Shown: positions 52,888-64,000 of the stretch, in pieces | Numbering within the stretch: the first letter of the stretch is position 1 | Layout of the letters: every line of letters begins with the position of its first letter | Origin: Myxococcus stipitatus DSM 14675 | GTDB lineage: Bacteria; Myxococcota; Myxococcia; Myxococcales; Myxococcaceae | Assembly (NCBI RefSeq): GCF_000331735.1 | Contig: NC_020126.1 | Span: 4,650,001 to 4,714,000 of the forward strand | Length of the DNA: 64,000 bases | Reading direction: 5' to 3' | Translations under genes and position numbers: made by a program | The notes under the pieces: generated by a model | Told to the model about the DNA's origin: nothing | The model's database searches: none | Seen by the model: only the letters and a program-made list of their open reading frames with translations

Positions 52888-53559
52888 CAACCAGGCGTTG
52901 GCGGAGAACCTCGCGGAGATTCTTCGCGACGAGGGACACCAGGCCACCGTGGTGGGCACCGGCGACGAGGCCCTGCGCGCGGTGGGGACCACCCGCTTCG
53001 ACGCGCTCGTGACGGACATGCGCATGCCCGGCATGAGCGGCGCGGACGCGGTTCGGCGCATCCGGCGGCTGGACCCGGGACTTGCCGCCGTGGTCGTCAC
53101 GGCCTACCCCGGCGAGGACGACCTGGAGACGGCCCGGCGCGAGGGCCTGCTCGCGGTGCTCCCCAAGCCCGTGCCCATCTCCACGCTGATGGACCTGCTG
53201 GCCAATGCGCGCAGGGACGGGCTGGTGGTGGTGGCGGAGGACGACCCGGCGCTGAGCGACAACCTCGCGGAGGTGCTGCGGGCGCGGGGCTTCTCCTGTG
53301 TGACGGTAGCCTCGGTGTTGGATACGGACCACCTGTCGTGCACCGCGCCCTTCGCGGCGCTGGTGGACCTGCGCATGCCCGGCGGGCCGGATGGCGAGGC
53401 CTTCCGCAAGCTGCGCGAGCGCTACCCGAGCCTGCCCACCTTCGTCATGACGGCATGGCCGGACCTGGCGCCGCGGGGCGTGGGCGTCGATGTCTTCCCC
53501 AAGCCCTTCGACACGGGTGCGCTCGTGGGCGCGCTGGAGTCGGCACACGCTTCACGAGC

Positions 53560-53563
<4 letters not shown>
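52862..53563 (+). CDS. Tandem double-receiver response regulator
   Basis: The 233-residue protein consists of two CheY-like receivers and nothing else. The first (about 1-118) has DD in YLLLDDNQA, phospho-acceptor D in [12 protein letters not shown] and K in VLPKPVPI. The second (about 120-230) has ED in [10 protein letters not shown] in [11 protein letters not shown] and K in VFPKPFDT. Both look phosphorylatable. The gene lies inside the end of the globin-kinase gene and overlaps the following receiver-kinase gene by 4 bp, so it should be a phosphate relay between the two kinases. CAGGAGGGG sits just before its ATG. Confidence 0.92.
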
Positions 53564-54666
<1,103 letters not shown>

Positions 54667-54699
54667 CGTCAGGCCCGCGCGCGCACCGGGAGCCGAGCC

Positions 54700-56625
54700 T
54701 CAGAAGCCGAGGGGCGGCGTCACGAGGCTGGCCGCGGAGACGCTCGCGCAGAGGACGCAGGCGTTCTGGCTGGAGCCATCCGCGCGCGTTCCCGGAACGT
54801 CCGCGCGGGCGAACCGGCGCTGCTCCTCGACACCGCCACCGGGCTCGTTCGTGAACCAGATGTCGAAGTCGTAGTGGACGGGGACGGGCTTGCCGTCGAG
54901 GGTGGCCGGCGCGTAGCGCCACGTGGTCAGCGTGCGGATGATGCCCTCTTCCAGCCCGGAGAGGCCCTGCAGCGACTTGCAGTCCGTGACGGAGCCGTCG
55001 GTGGTGATGGTGCAGCGGGTCACCACGACGCCCTTGGGGACGGCGGACACCCGCGAGCGGATGTTCTGCGTCAGGTCGGCGAAGTTGAGGCGCGCACCCG
55101 AGACGAAGCGGGGCGGGGTGATGCCGGGCCCCAGCGTGAAGATGCCGTCCTCCGAGGGCATGGGCGCGGGCGGCTGCGCCAGCTCGAGGAGGGGCTCGAT
55201 GACCGGCGCGGGCACGGGCGCGGGGGCGGCCTCGGCGACCTCGACGGGAGGCGGAGGCGGGGACTGGGGCTCCTCCTCGGCGACGGCGATGGCCACCGCG
55301 GGCTCCGCCTCGAGCGGATACGGTGTCCGAGACAGCTCCGTCCGGGCGATTCCCTCCGTGTCGGGGATGAGCAGCGCTGCCGGGGGCGGCGGGACCCCGC
55401 GGGGCTTCTGGGGCGAAGGCTTCGCGGAGAGGCGCACCGGCGACTTGCCGGGGCTGGTGTTGACGGCCGCCGGGAACACCTTCGGGAGCGGCGCGAGGAG
55501 GGGCCGGGGACCCGCGGGCTCGTTCATCGCGAAGGCGCGTGGGGGCTGCTGCACGGCGGGCACCGTGGGGAGCGCGAGAATCGGCGGCGTGACGGGAGCC
55601 ACGGCCATCGCGGGGAGAGGGACCTGTGAGGAACCCAGGGCGACGGCGAGCGCCGCGCCACCCAGGCCGCTGACCAGCCTCCACGGCCGACGAGGAGCAT
55701 GACTCTCGGGGACACCCAACAGGCGGCGGATGCGCGACAGCAAGGAACCACCATTCGCGCCAAGCGCGGGCACGGGGGAAGGGGATGCACGAACCTGCTC
55801 GATGTGGGCGAGGGCTCGGGCGTAGAGGACCGCGTCGCCGCAGGACCGCACGGCCAGGTCATCCGCGCAGTGCTCGCGCTCCTCGCGGATGCGGTGGGAC
55901 AACCACCAGACAGCGGGGTGGTAGAACAGGAAGGTCTCGACCAGCGCCTGGAGCAGGTTCACCAGGTAGTCGTGGCGCTGGATGTGCGCCAGCTCGTGGG
56001 AGAGCACCGCCTCGAGCTGCGCGGGCGTCAGCCCCACGACGGCGCCCGCGGGGACGAGGATGAGCGGACGCCACAGGCCGATGACCTGGGGAACGTCCAC
56101 GCGAACCGAGGCCAGCAGGCGGATGGGGCGCGTCAGCTTCATGCGCGAGAGCGCCTGCTCCAGGGCCCGCGTCCACGCGGCGGCGGGCTCCTGCGTGTGC
56201 AGGCGCGACATGCGCTGAGCGGCGTACCAGGACACGAGCGTCCTCGCGGAGAGGAGCAGCACGCCGCAGCACCACGCCGGAAGCAGCCAGTGCCGGGGCA
56301 GCTGCAGCCAGGAGGGGCTGGCCACCACCGCCTCTCGCGCCGCGGTGTCCACCAGCAGGGTGGTGCTGGCGCGAGTCACCGGGAGGAGCGGCTCGGACAA
56401 CGGGCCCATCGCCGCCACCGGCCCCAGGCCCTCCAGCACCGCGCCCAGGAACGTGACGAGGGGGAGCACCGCCATGGTCAGCAGGCCCAGGCACGCGACG
56501 ACATAGCGTCCATGGGCGGACCGGCGCGACATCAAGGCCATCACCCCAGCCGTCACCAACGCCACCGCCGCTCCCTGCCAGACAAAAGCGAGAAGGGCTC
56601 GTTCTAGCGAGTCCAGCACGTCCAT
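54700..56625 (-). CDS. M56 (BlaR1/MecR1-like) metallopeptidase fused to a TonB C-terminal domain
   Basis: The 641-residue protein starts with BlaR1-like TMs (about 10-60 and 115-135) and an intramembrane-facing zinc peptidase domain with HELAH (about 210-214) and the EREHCADD segment that supplies the third ligand. A further TM lies at about 315-330, then a long Pro/Ala linker (about 335-500) and a TonB-like domain (about 520-620) with GVVVTRCTITTDGSVTDCKSLQG and TTWRYAPATLDGKPVPV. There is no penicillin-binding sensor domain. TGATG couples it to blaI-like; a GTG three bases upstream is an alternative start. It should cleave the BlaI-type repressor in response to an envelope signal, by analogy. 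Confidence 0.9.
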   Translation of the reverse strand: MDVLDSLERALLAFVWQGAAVALVTAGVMALMSRRSAHGRYVVACLGLLTMAVLPLVTFLGAVLEGLGPVAAMGPLSEPLLPVTRASTTLLVDTAAREAVVASPSWLQLPRHWLLPAWCCGVLLLSARTLVSWYAAQRMSRLHTQEPAAAWTRALEQALSRMKLTRPIRLLASVRVDVPQVIGLWRPLILVPAGAVVGLTPAQLEAVLSHELAHIQRHDYLVNLLQALVETFLFYHPAVWWLSHRIREEREHCADDLAVRSCGDAVLYARALAHIEQVRASPSPVPALGANGGSLLSRIRRLLGVPESHAPRRPWRLVSGLGGAALAVALGSSQVPLPAMAVAPVTPPILALPTVPAVQQPPRAFAMNEPAGPRPLLAPLPKVFPAAVNTSPGKSPVRLSAKPSPQKPRGVPPPPAALLIPDTEGIARTELSRTPYPLEAEPAVAIAVAEEEPQSPPPPPVEVAEAAPAPVPAPVIEPLLELAQPPAPMPSEDGIFTLGPGITPPRFVSGARLNFADLTQNIRSRVSAVPKGVVVTRCTITTDGSVTDCKSLQGLSGLEEGIIRTLTTWRYAPATLDGKPVPVHYDFDIWFTNEPGGGVEEQRRFARADVPGTRADGSSQNACVLCASVSAASLVTPPLGF

Positions 56626-57017
56626 CACTTCCCCCGCCTCTCGTGCTCGTCCAGCAGCTTCCGAATCTCCGCCAGCTCCTCCGCGGACGTCCGCTTCATC
56701 GACAGCGCCTGGGCCACGACGCTGGAGGCGGAGCCACCGAACGCTCGGTCCATCAGGTCGCGCAGCAGGTCGCGCTGGGTGCGCTTCTGGCTGAGGGCCG
56801 CCTCGTAGACGTGGGTGCGCTCGGTCTCGTCTCGCTGCACGAGCCCCTTCTCCGTCATGTTCTGCAGGAGCTTGAGGACCGTCGTGTAGCCGGTGTCATT
56901 GTCCTGCGTGTCCCGGAGGGACTCATGCACCTGCCGCACGGTGCTGGGCCCGAGCTGCCAGAGCACCCGGAGGATGGCCAGCTCGGCGCGAGTCGGCTGG
57001 GGAGGAACGGGCATCAT
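56625..57017 (-). CDS. BlaI/MecI/CopY-family repressor
   Basis: The 130-residue protein has the BlaI winged helix (about 8-80: TRAELAILRVLWQLGPSTVRQVHESL, GYTTVLKLLQNMTEKGLVQRD) and a helical dimerisation tail. Such repressors are inactivated by cleavage by their M56 partner, the next gene (1-bp TGATG overlap). Two GTCGT/ACGAC palindromes overlap its promoter, so it controls its own operon. The start lies at the tandem ATGATG (57017/57014). The predicted transcription start is within a base or two of the first ATG, so the message may be leaderless. Confidence 0.92.
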   Translation of the reverse strand: MMPVPPQPTRAELAILRVLWQLGPSTVRQVHESLRDTQDNDTGYTTVLKLLQNMTEKGLVQRDETERTHVYEAALSQKRTQRDLLRDLMDRAFGGSASSVVAQALSMKRTSAEELAEIRKLLDEHERRGK

Positions 57018-57024
57018 CCGCCGG

Positions 57025-57066
57025 AGTATTACGACGGGTGTCGTAACTGTCAACGACGGTTGTCGT
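57025..57066 (-). promoter_or_regulatory. blaI-type promoter with two palindromic operators
   Basis: On the minus strand TTGACA (57053-57048) is a perfect -35 box, followed by a 17-bp spacer and AATACT (57030-57025) as -10. Operator 1, TTACGAC-GGGT-GTCGTAA (57029-57046), fills the spacer. Operator 2, ACGAC-GGTT-GTCGT (57053-57066), abuts and overlaps the -35 edge. The centres are 22 bp apart, two helical turns, so two repressor dimers could bind on one face and block RNA polymerase. Confidence 0.82.
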
Positions 57067-57104
57067 AGACCTCTCCGCGCGGCGAGGGGACCACGCGGAG
57101 GAGG

Positions 57105-58526
<1,422 letters not shown>

Positions 58527-58544
58527 GGATGGGGGCTCGGAGGG

Positions 58545-59069
58545 TCAGGGGAGTGCGAGGCGCGGCGCCGGCCGCGCGTAGGGAGTGGTGTCGGACTGGG
58601 GGCGGACGTTCGTGGCCTGGGTGTGCCACGTCTCCACCACCGGCTCGATGCGGGGGAAGATCTGGATGACGGAGCTGGGGAAGCAGTGCGCGGGCAGCTC
58701 GGAGAAGAGCAGGCGCACCACGTCCGCTTCCGAGTCCGTGGCCACGGCCACGTGGGGACGAACGATGAGGTCCGTGAGGTGCGGCGGCTGGCCTTGGGCC
58801 GCGACGACCCGGGCCACGGCGCTGCTCTGGTAGAAGAGGACGCGCACGCCGGCTTCGCGCGCCCGCTCCAGGAACGCGAGCAGCGTGCGGCCTTCCACCG
58901 CGCCCACGAGCAGCGCCTCCGGTGCCCAGCGACCGCTCTCCGGCGTGCCACGCTCGACGAGCGGGAGTCCGATGGGAACGGGGGGCGCATGGTCGCTTGT
59001 CAGGACGGCACCGCGTTCGCCCTGCCAGTACAGGCGCGTTTCGTACTCTGTGACGGTAACGGACGTCAT
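58545..59069 (-). CDS. OsmC-like protein lacking one redox cysteine
   Basis: The 174-residue protein follows the OsmC/Ohr pattern: RWAPEALLVGAVEGRTLLAFLERAREAGVRVLFYQSSA in the first half and a later C in LPAHCFPSSVIQIFP. In thiol peroxidases the first segment carries the peroxidatic cysteine (as in aaxxC), but here that position is occupied by E-G, and only the second cysteine remains. It may therefore bind a hydrophobic ligand rather than reduce peroxides. The start MTSVTVTEYETRLYW at 59069 is preceded by GGAGGGAG. It follows the SLC13 transporter gene on the same strand at 119 bp, so co-transcription is uncertain. Confidence 0.75.
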   Translation of the reverse strand: MTSVTVTEYETRLYWQGERGAVLTSDHAPPVPIGLPLVERGTPESGRWAPEALLVGAVEGRTLLAFLERAREAGVRVLFYQSSAVARVVAAQGQPPHLTDLIVRPHVAVATDSEADVVRLLFSELPAHCFPSSVIQIFPRIEPVVETWHTQATNVRPQSDTTPYARPAPRLALP

Positions 59070-59188
59070 GGGCTCTCCCTCCGCCGGGCCGTGCTCCGGC
59101 ATTGCCCTTTCAACCCGTGTGCCGCGAAGGTGCTTCATGTTGGACCCGGGATTCGTCCTGCGGTCCGGGACGGGAGGGCGAGGGTAGC

Positions 59189-60598
59189 TCATGGCAGGCC
59201 AAACAGACGCAGGACCCACGGTCCCGTCACGCTGACCAGCAGACAACCGGCCACCATGAGGGGAACCCCGAGTCGCAAGAGCTCGGAGGTGTCGAGCCCC
59301 TCGCCCGCGGCCATCGCGTTGGGTGGCGTGCTGATGGCGAAGGGGATGCCGAACGCGCACCCCATGGCGACGAGGATGGGCGTGGACGCGGAGGGCTCCA
59401 CGCTCAGGGCCAGTGGGAGGAGGAGGGCGGCGGTGCCCGTGTTGCTCATCAAGGCCGACAGCACCGCCGCGACGACGACCAGCGCCCCCAGCCGGGCCTC
59501 GCGGGGCAGGGCCTCCAGTCGAGCGCCGTCGAGCGCATGCGCCACCAGTCCGGAGTGCTCCAGGAGCTTGCCCAGCGCGAGCCCGCCCGCGATGAGCAGC
59601 AGGGTGGACCAATCCAGCCGGCCCAGGTCCTCGCGCCGGAGCAGCCCCGTGCCGAACAGCAGCGCCGTGGCGCCCAGGGCGACCACCGGTGCGGGCACGC
59701 CGTGGAGGGGCTCCGTCAGCCAGGCCGCCACGCAGGCGGCGCTCACCGCGAGGACCCGCCGCCCCGAGGGACTCAGCGCCCGCGTCATCGGTGCGGGCAA
59801 CGTCACCGGCCCCGCCACGCGGAAGCGCAGGAGGATGAGGCCGAAGCCCAGGAGCAGCATCAGCGCGGTGAGGGGCAGCGCGAACGCCATCCAGCCCGCG
59901 AAGGTGACGGGGGCGAAGGTGCTGGCCGCGGACACGGCGAGGGCATTCGGCCCGCTGCCCACGGGTGTCGCCATTCCGCCGAGGTTCGCGCCCAGCGCGA
60001 CGGTCGCCAGCAAGGCGGGCCGCAGGGGCGCGCCGGCCGGAGCGGCGAGCAGCACGGGCCGCAGCGCCGCGAGCATCATCGCCGCGGCGGCCACGTTGGA
60101 CATCCACATGGACAGGAAGGCCACGCCGCCCATCACCAGGAGGAGCAGCAGCCGGGGCCGGCCCCGAGAGCCGCGCACGACGTGGCGAGCGACCGCGGAG
60201 TCGAGGCCGTGTCGCATGGCCGCCACTTCCAGCGTGAAGCCGCCGAGGAAGAGGATGAGCACCGGGTCGGCGCACCACCGGAGCACCGAGGCCAGCTGGT
60301 AGTCCGGCGCCAGCGGTCCCAGCACCACGGGCGTGGCCCCGAGCAGGAGCAGGGTGGGAACAAAAGGGGGCACCAGCTCCGACAGCCACAACACCAGGCA
60401 GACGCCCGCCACCAGCACCGCGCGCGACGCCACCTCGCCCTGCACACCGAAGCCCGCGACCAGTCCCACCGCGACCAGCCCCACGCCCGCGAGGGCGGGC
60501 CGGGTCCAGTGCCGCCGTGAAGCCGGAGCGGCGAGGGCCTCGATGGGCATGGCGGGGGTGGCCTCGGTGTCGGGCATCGAGGCAAGAGGCGGGGACAT
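59189..60598 (-). CDS. SLC13/DASS-family anion:Na+ symporter
   Basis: The 469-residue membrane protein has about 11-12 hydrophobic segments and two repeat-related substrate motifs, MWMSNVAAAAMML (about 160) and SNTGTAALLLPLAL (about 375), the S-N-T-type signature of the divalent anion/Na+ symporters. The segment GCAFGIPFAISTPPNAMAAG is also typical. It should import a dicarboxylate, citrate, sulfate or phosphate; the substrate cannot be fixed. The N-terminus (about 1-28) is a soluble Pro/Ala-rich stretch. It lies 80 bp downstream of the CBS gene on the same strand. Confidence 0.9.
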   Translation of the reverse strand: MSPPLASMPDTEATPAMPIEALAAPASRRHWTRPALAGVGLVAVGLVAGFGVQGEVASRAVLVAGVCLVLWLSELVPPFVPTLLLLGATPVVLGPLAPDYQLASVLRWCADPVLILFLGGFTLEVAAMRHGLDSAVARHVVRGSRGRPRLLLLLVMGGVAFLSMWMSNVAAAAMMLAALRPVLLAAPAGAPLRPALLATVALGANLGGMATPVGSGPNALAVSAASTFAPVTFAGWMAFALPLTALMLLLGFGLILLRFRVAGPVTLPAPMTRALSPSGRRVLAVSAACVAAWLTEPLHGVPAPVVALGATALLFGTGLLRREDLGRLDWSTLLLIAGGLALGKLLEHSGLVAHALDGARLEALPREARLGALVVVAAVLSALMSNTGTAALLLPLALSVEPSASTPILVAMGCAFGIPFAISTPPNAMAAGEGLDTSELLRLGVPLMVAGCLLVSVTGPWVLRLFGLP

Positions 60599-60678
60599 GG
60601 CGGGGATTCACCGTCGCGAGGACGTGGGGAGGGGGAAGCGAACGAGCACCCGCGCCGCGAGGCGTGGGGCCGGGAGGC

Positions 60679-61110
60679 TCAGGCGTTGAACTCGCGCGCC
60701 AGCTCGCGGCGGTCCTTGTCCTCGATGAGGTGCTGCGCGTAGCGCACGAGGTCCGCCTCCGTGAGGATGCCCACCAGCATGCCGTCCGTCGTCACCACCG
60801 GCAGGCAGCCGAACTTGTTGCGCAGCATCAGCGCCACCGCTTCGCGCAGCGAGTCGTTGGGCGTCACCGTCGTCACGTCGCGCGTCATGATGTCCGCGGC
60901 CCACAAGGGCTGCGCGGCCGGGTCCGATGCGTGCGTGGCCGCGGCCCTCAACAAGTCCCGGTGCGTGACGAGCCCCACGAGCTTGCCCTGGCGCGTGACG
61001 GGCAGATGCCGGATGCGGTGCATGCTCAGCAACTCCTCCGCCTTGCCCAGGTTCTGCGTCTCCTTGAGCGTGACCACCTCGCGTGTCATCAGCTCTCCGA
61101 CGATTTTCAT
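60679..61110 (-). CDS. CBS-pair domain protein
   Basis: The 143-residue cytoplasmic protein is two CBS motifs and little else: MKIVGELMTREVVTLKETQNLGKAEELLSMHRIRHLPVTRQGKLVGLVTHRDLL (about 1-54) and DIMTRDVTTVTPNDSLREAVALMLRNKFGCLPVVTTDGMLVGILTEADLV (about 73-122). Bateman domains bind adenosyl nucleotides and regulate a partner. It lies immediately upstream of the SLC13 transporter gene (80-bp gap), so it might gate that carrier; that is inference. The start at ATG 61110 matches the family opening. Confidence 0.9.
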   Translation of the reverse strand: MKIVGELMTREVVTLKETQNLGKAEELLSMHRIRHLPVTRQGKLVGLVTHRDLLRAAATHASDPAAQPLWAADIMTRDVTTVTPNDSLREAVALMLRNKFGCLPVVTTDGMLVGILTEADLVRYAQHLIEDKDRRELAREFNA

Positions 61111-61335
61111 GAGTGGCGCTCTTTCCGTTCGGTGGTTCTCCGGCGGGCCATTGCAGGACGAGGGCCAGACCGGCTTCGCTCGGGGAACGGTGATTCCGGC
61201 GTCCTGCGCGCGCAAGGTTTGCGCCCTTGGGATGGGCTCCGCAGTTCTTGCGCGAGGAGTGTTCACTGGAGGGCCCCAGGCTCCGCCTCCGGGTGGGTTG
61301 AACCCCGGTGCGGTGTGGGCTAGATGCTCACCCAG

Positions 61336-61428
61336 TCGCTAGGGGTGCCCCTCGAGAGGGGCTGAGACGGCCGCGCGGCGCGGCCAACCCTTGGAACCTG
61401 AACCGGGTCATACCGGCGGAGGGAAGCG
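61336..61428 (+). ncRNA. TPP (THI-box) riboswitch
   Basis: The leader of thiC has the conserved TPP aptamer pieces in order: GGGGTGCCC (about 61342-61350), GGGCTGAGA (about 61359-61367), then AACCCTTGGAACCTGA (61386-61401) and CCGGGTCATACCGGCGGAGGGAAG (61403-61426, two segments). The P3 hairpin (about 61368-61385) is GC-rich. Thiamine pyrophosphate binding should turn off thiC expression. The expression platform lies in the 60 bp to the start codon. Confidence 0.95.
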
Positions 61429-61485
61429 GCATGGAGCCCACAGCCTGGGCTCCGTCTGCCTTCCCGCCCGTCCTCGAGGAGTTGA

Positions 61486-63363
<1,878 letters not shown>

Positions 63364-63371
63364 GTCGGAGT

Positions 63372-63401
63372 GCCTCGGGCCCGGGTGCCGGGTCCGAGGG
63401 C
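63372..63401 (+). terminator. Strong GC hairpin after thiC
   Basis: GCCTCGGGCCCGG (63372-63384) pairs with CCGGGTCCGAGGGC (63388-63401) with one bulge, starting 9 bp after the thiC stop. There is no T-run, so it may be a Rho-assisted terminator or a 3'-end stabilising hairpin. Confidence 0.5.
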
Positions 63402-63519
63402 ATCAAACGACCTGGAACATCACCTGTCCGAGACGTGACAATTCGAGGCCGTGCATGCGATGGTAGGTGCGCATGGGTGCGGCATTCGCGCCCTCGACGA
63501 ATATCGGGAGGGAGACTTC

Positions 63520-63909
63520 ATGGAGACTCCACCGCGGGAGCAGATGGGTTCGTACATCACGGGATCGCCGATGCTGACGCAGGATGAGAAGACGATGGGG
63601 CTGGTCGCGCACATCGGCAGCATCCTCGGCAACTTCGTGGGGCTGGGTTTCGCTGTTCCGCTGGTGCTGATGCTGACGAAGGGCAAGGAGTCCTCCTTCA
63701 TCCGCGAGCACGCCGTGGAGTCGCTGAACTTCCAGATCACGTGCTTCATCGCGGCCGCCATCGCGGTGGCCACGTCTTGCATCGGCATCGGCCTGTTGCT
63801 GCTGCCCGTGGTCGGCATCCTGGCGCTGGTGTTCCCCATCATCGGCGGGCTGAAGGCGAATGAGGGTCAGGCGTACAAGTACCCGTTCGCTCTCCGGCTG
63901 GTGAAGTAG
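63520..63909 (+). CDS. DUF4870 (Tic20-like) small membrane protein
   Basis: The 129-residue protein begins METPPREQMGSYITGSPMLTQDEKTMGLVAHIGSILGNF and has three hydrophobic segments (about 27-52, 70-90 and 93-110). It includes IREHAVESLNFQ, the consensus of DUF4870/Tic20-like membrane proteins of unknown function. The segments are joined by short charged loops. GGGAGGGAG sits just before the ATG at 63520. It is preceded by thiC but 156 bp away behind a hairpin, so it is probably its own transcription unit. Confidence 0.85.
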   Translation: METPPREQMGSYITGSPMLTQDEKTMGLVAHIGSILGNFVGLGFAVPLVLMLTKGKESSFIREHAVESLNFQITCFIAAAIAVATSCIGIGLLLLPVVGILALVFPIIGGLKANEGQAYKYPFALRLVK

Positions 63910-63918
63910 TCAGGCACC

Positions 63919-63980
63919 GGCTCCTTCCTGGAGCCAGGTTCCAACGCGGGCGGGTCATGCGCGAAGGCGCGGACCCGCCC
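63919..63980 (+). terminator. Two hairpins after the DUF4870 gene
   Basis: GGCTCC (63919-63924) pairs with GGAGCC (63930-63935). GGGCGGGTC (63948-63956) pairs with GACCCGCCC (63972-63980) around an inner GCGC/GCGC stem. The second is followed by GTCGTGTTT, a weak T-containing tail. Confidence 0.6.
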
Positions 63981-64000
63981 GTCGTGTTTCCAGCGGGTGA

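Noticed and set aside
61111-61335. A small gene between the CBS gene and the TPP riboswitch
   Set aside because: Frames here are short and lack coding character. The region is the divergent promoter area of the CBS gene and thiC.

Overview
The window is GC-rich throughout, with dense, mostly short-gapped genes. Its content is typical of a predatory, fruiting delta-proteobacterium of the Myxococcaceae: a Hanks-type Ser/Thr kinase, several NtrC-type sigma-54 activators, many two-component proteins, OmpA and beta-helix envelope proteins, and above all an aibR-aibA-aibB-aibC-mvaS operon, a pathway described from Myxococcus xanthus. I read it as a chromosomal stretch of a Myxococcus-like species. 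No insertion sequence, prophage, CRISPR array, rRNA or intact tRNA gene was seen.

Layout. 0-16 kb: housekeeping and envelope genes (M13 peptidase lipoprotein, class I fumarase, OmpA-domain protein, L,D-transpeptidase, a winged-helix/DUF2071 fusion, beta-helix lipoprotein, amino-acid permease, metallo-beta-lactamase-fold hydrolase, UreH-like transporter) ending with an OxyR regulator and an SDR. 16-32.7 kb: TetR and TPR proteins, a scrambled tRNA-like locus, a crotonase, a 7TM-sensor chemoreceptor, secreted proteins, a Ser/Thr kinase, an endonuclease I and a decayed ABC-type ATPase. 32.8-37.5 kb: the isovaleryl-CoA operon. AibR controls it from a perfect 8+2+8 palindrome. MvaS makes HMG-CoA, AibA/AibB decarboxylate 3-methylglutaconyl-CoA and AibC reduces the product to isovaleryl-CoA.

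37.7-58.5 kb is a signalling block. It holds a PfkB-like kinase with an altered catalytic motif, a receiver-GAF-degenerate GGDEF protein, and a receiver/OmpA-barrel/FecR/CHASE2 operon whose CHASE2 protein has no output domain. It also holds a PAS histidine kinase with its NtrC partner, a three-gene globin-kinase relay, a BlaI-M56/TonB pair with two operators laid over a promoter, and an orphan NtrC regulator. 58.5-64 kb: an OsmC-like protein, an SLC13-type transporter, a CBS-pair protein, a TPP riboswitch with thiC, and a small DUF4870 membrane protein.

The most unusual observation is at about 17.98-18.09 kb. On the minus strand the T-arm/3' acceptor half of a tRNA lies upstream of the matching 5' acceptor/D-arm half. 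The acceptor strands pair over 7 bp, and the outer flanks can pair over 10 bp (plus 4 more) where an anticodon stem would be. This is the geometry of a circularly permuted tRNA or two-piece tmRNA-like molecule. The four-gene receiver/OmpA/FecR/CHASE2 operon is the best candidate for an undescribed protein system. All functional calls are from reading the translations; no database search was possible.
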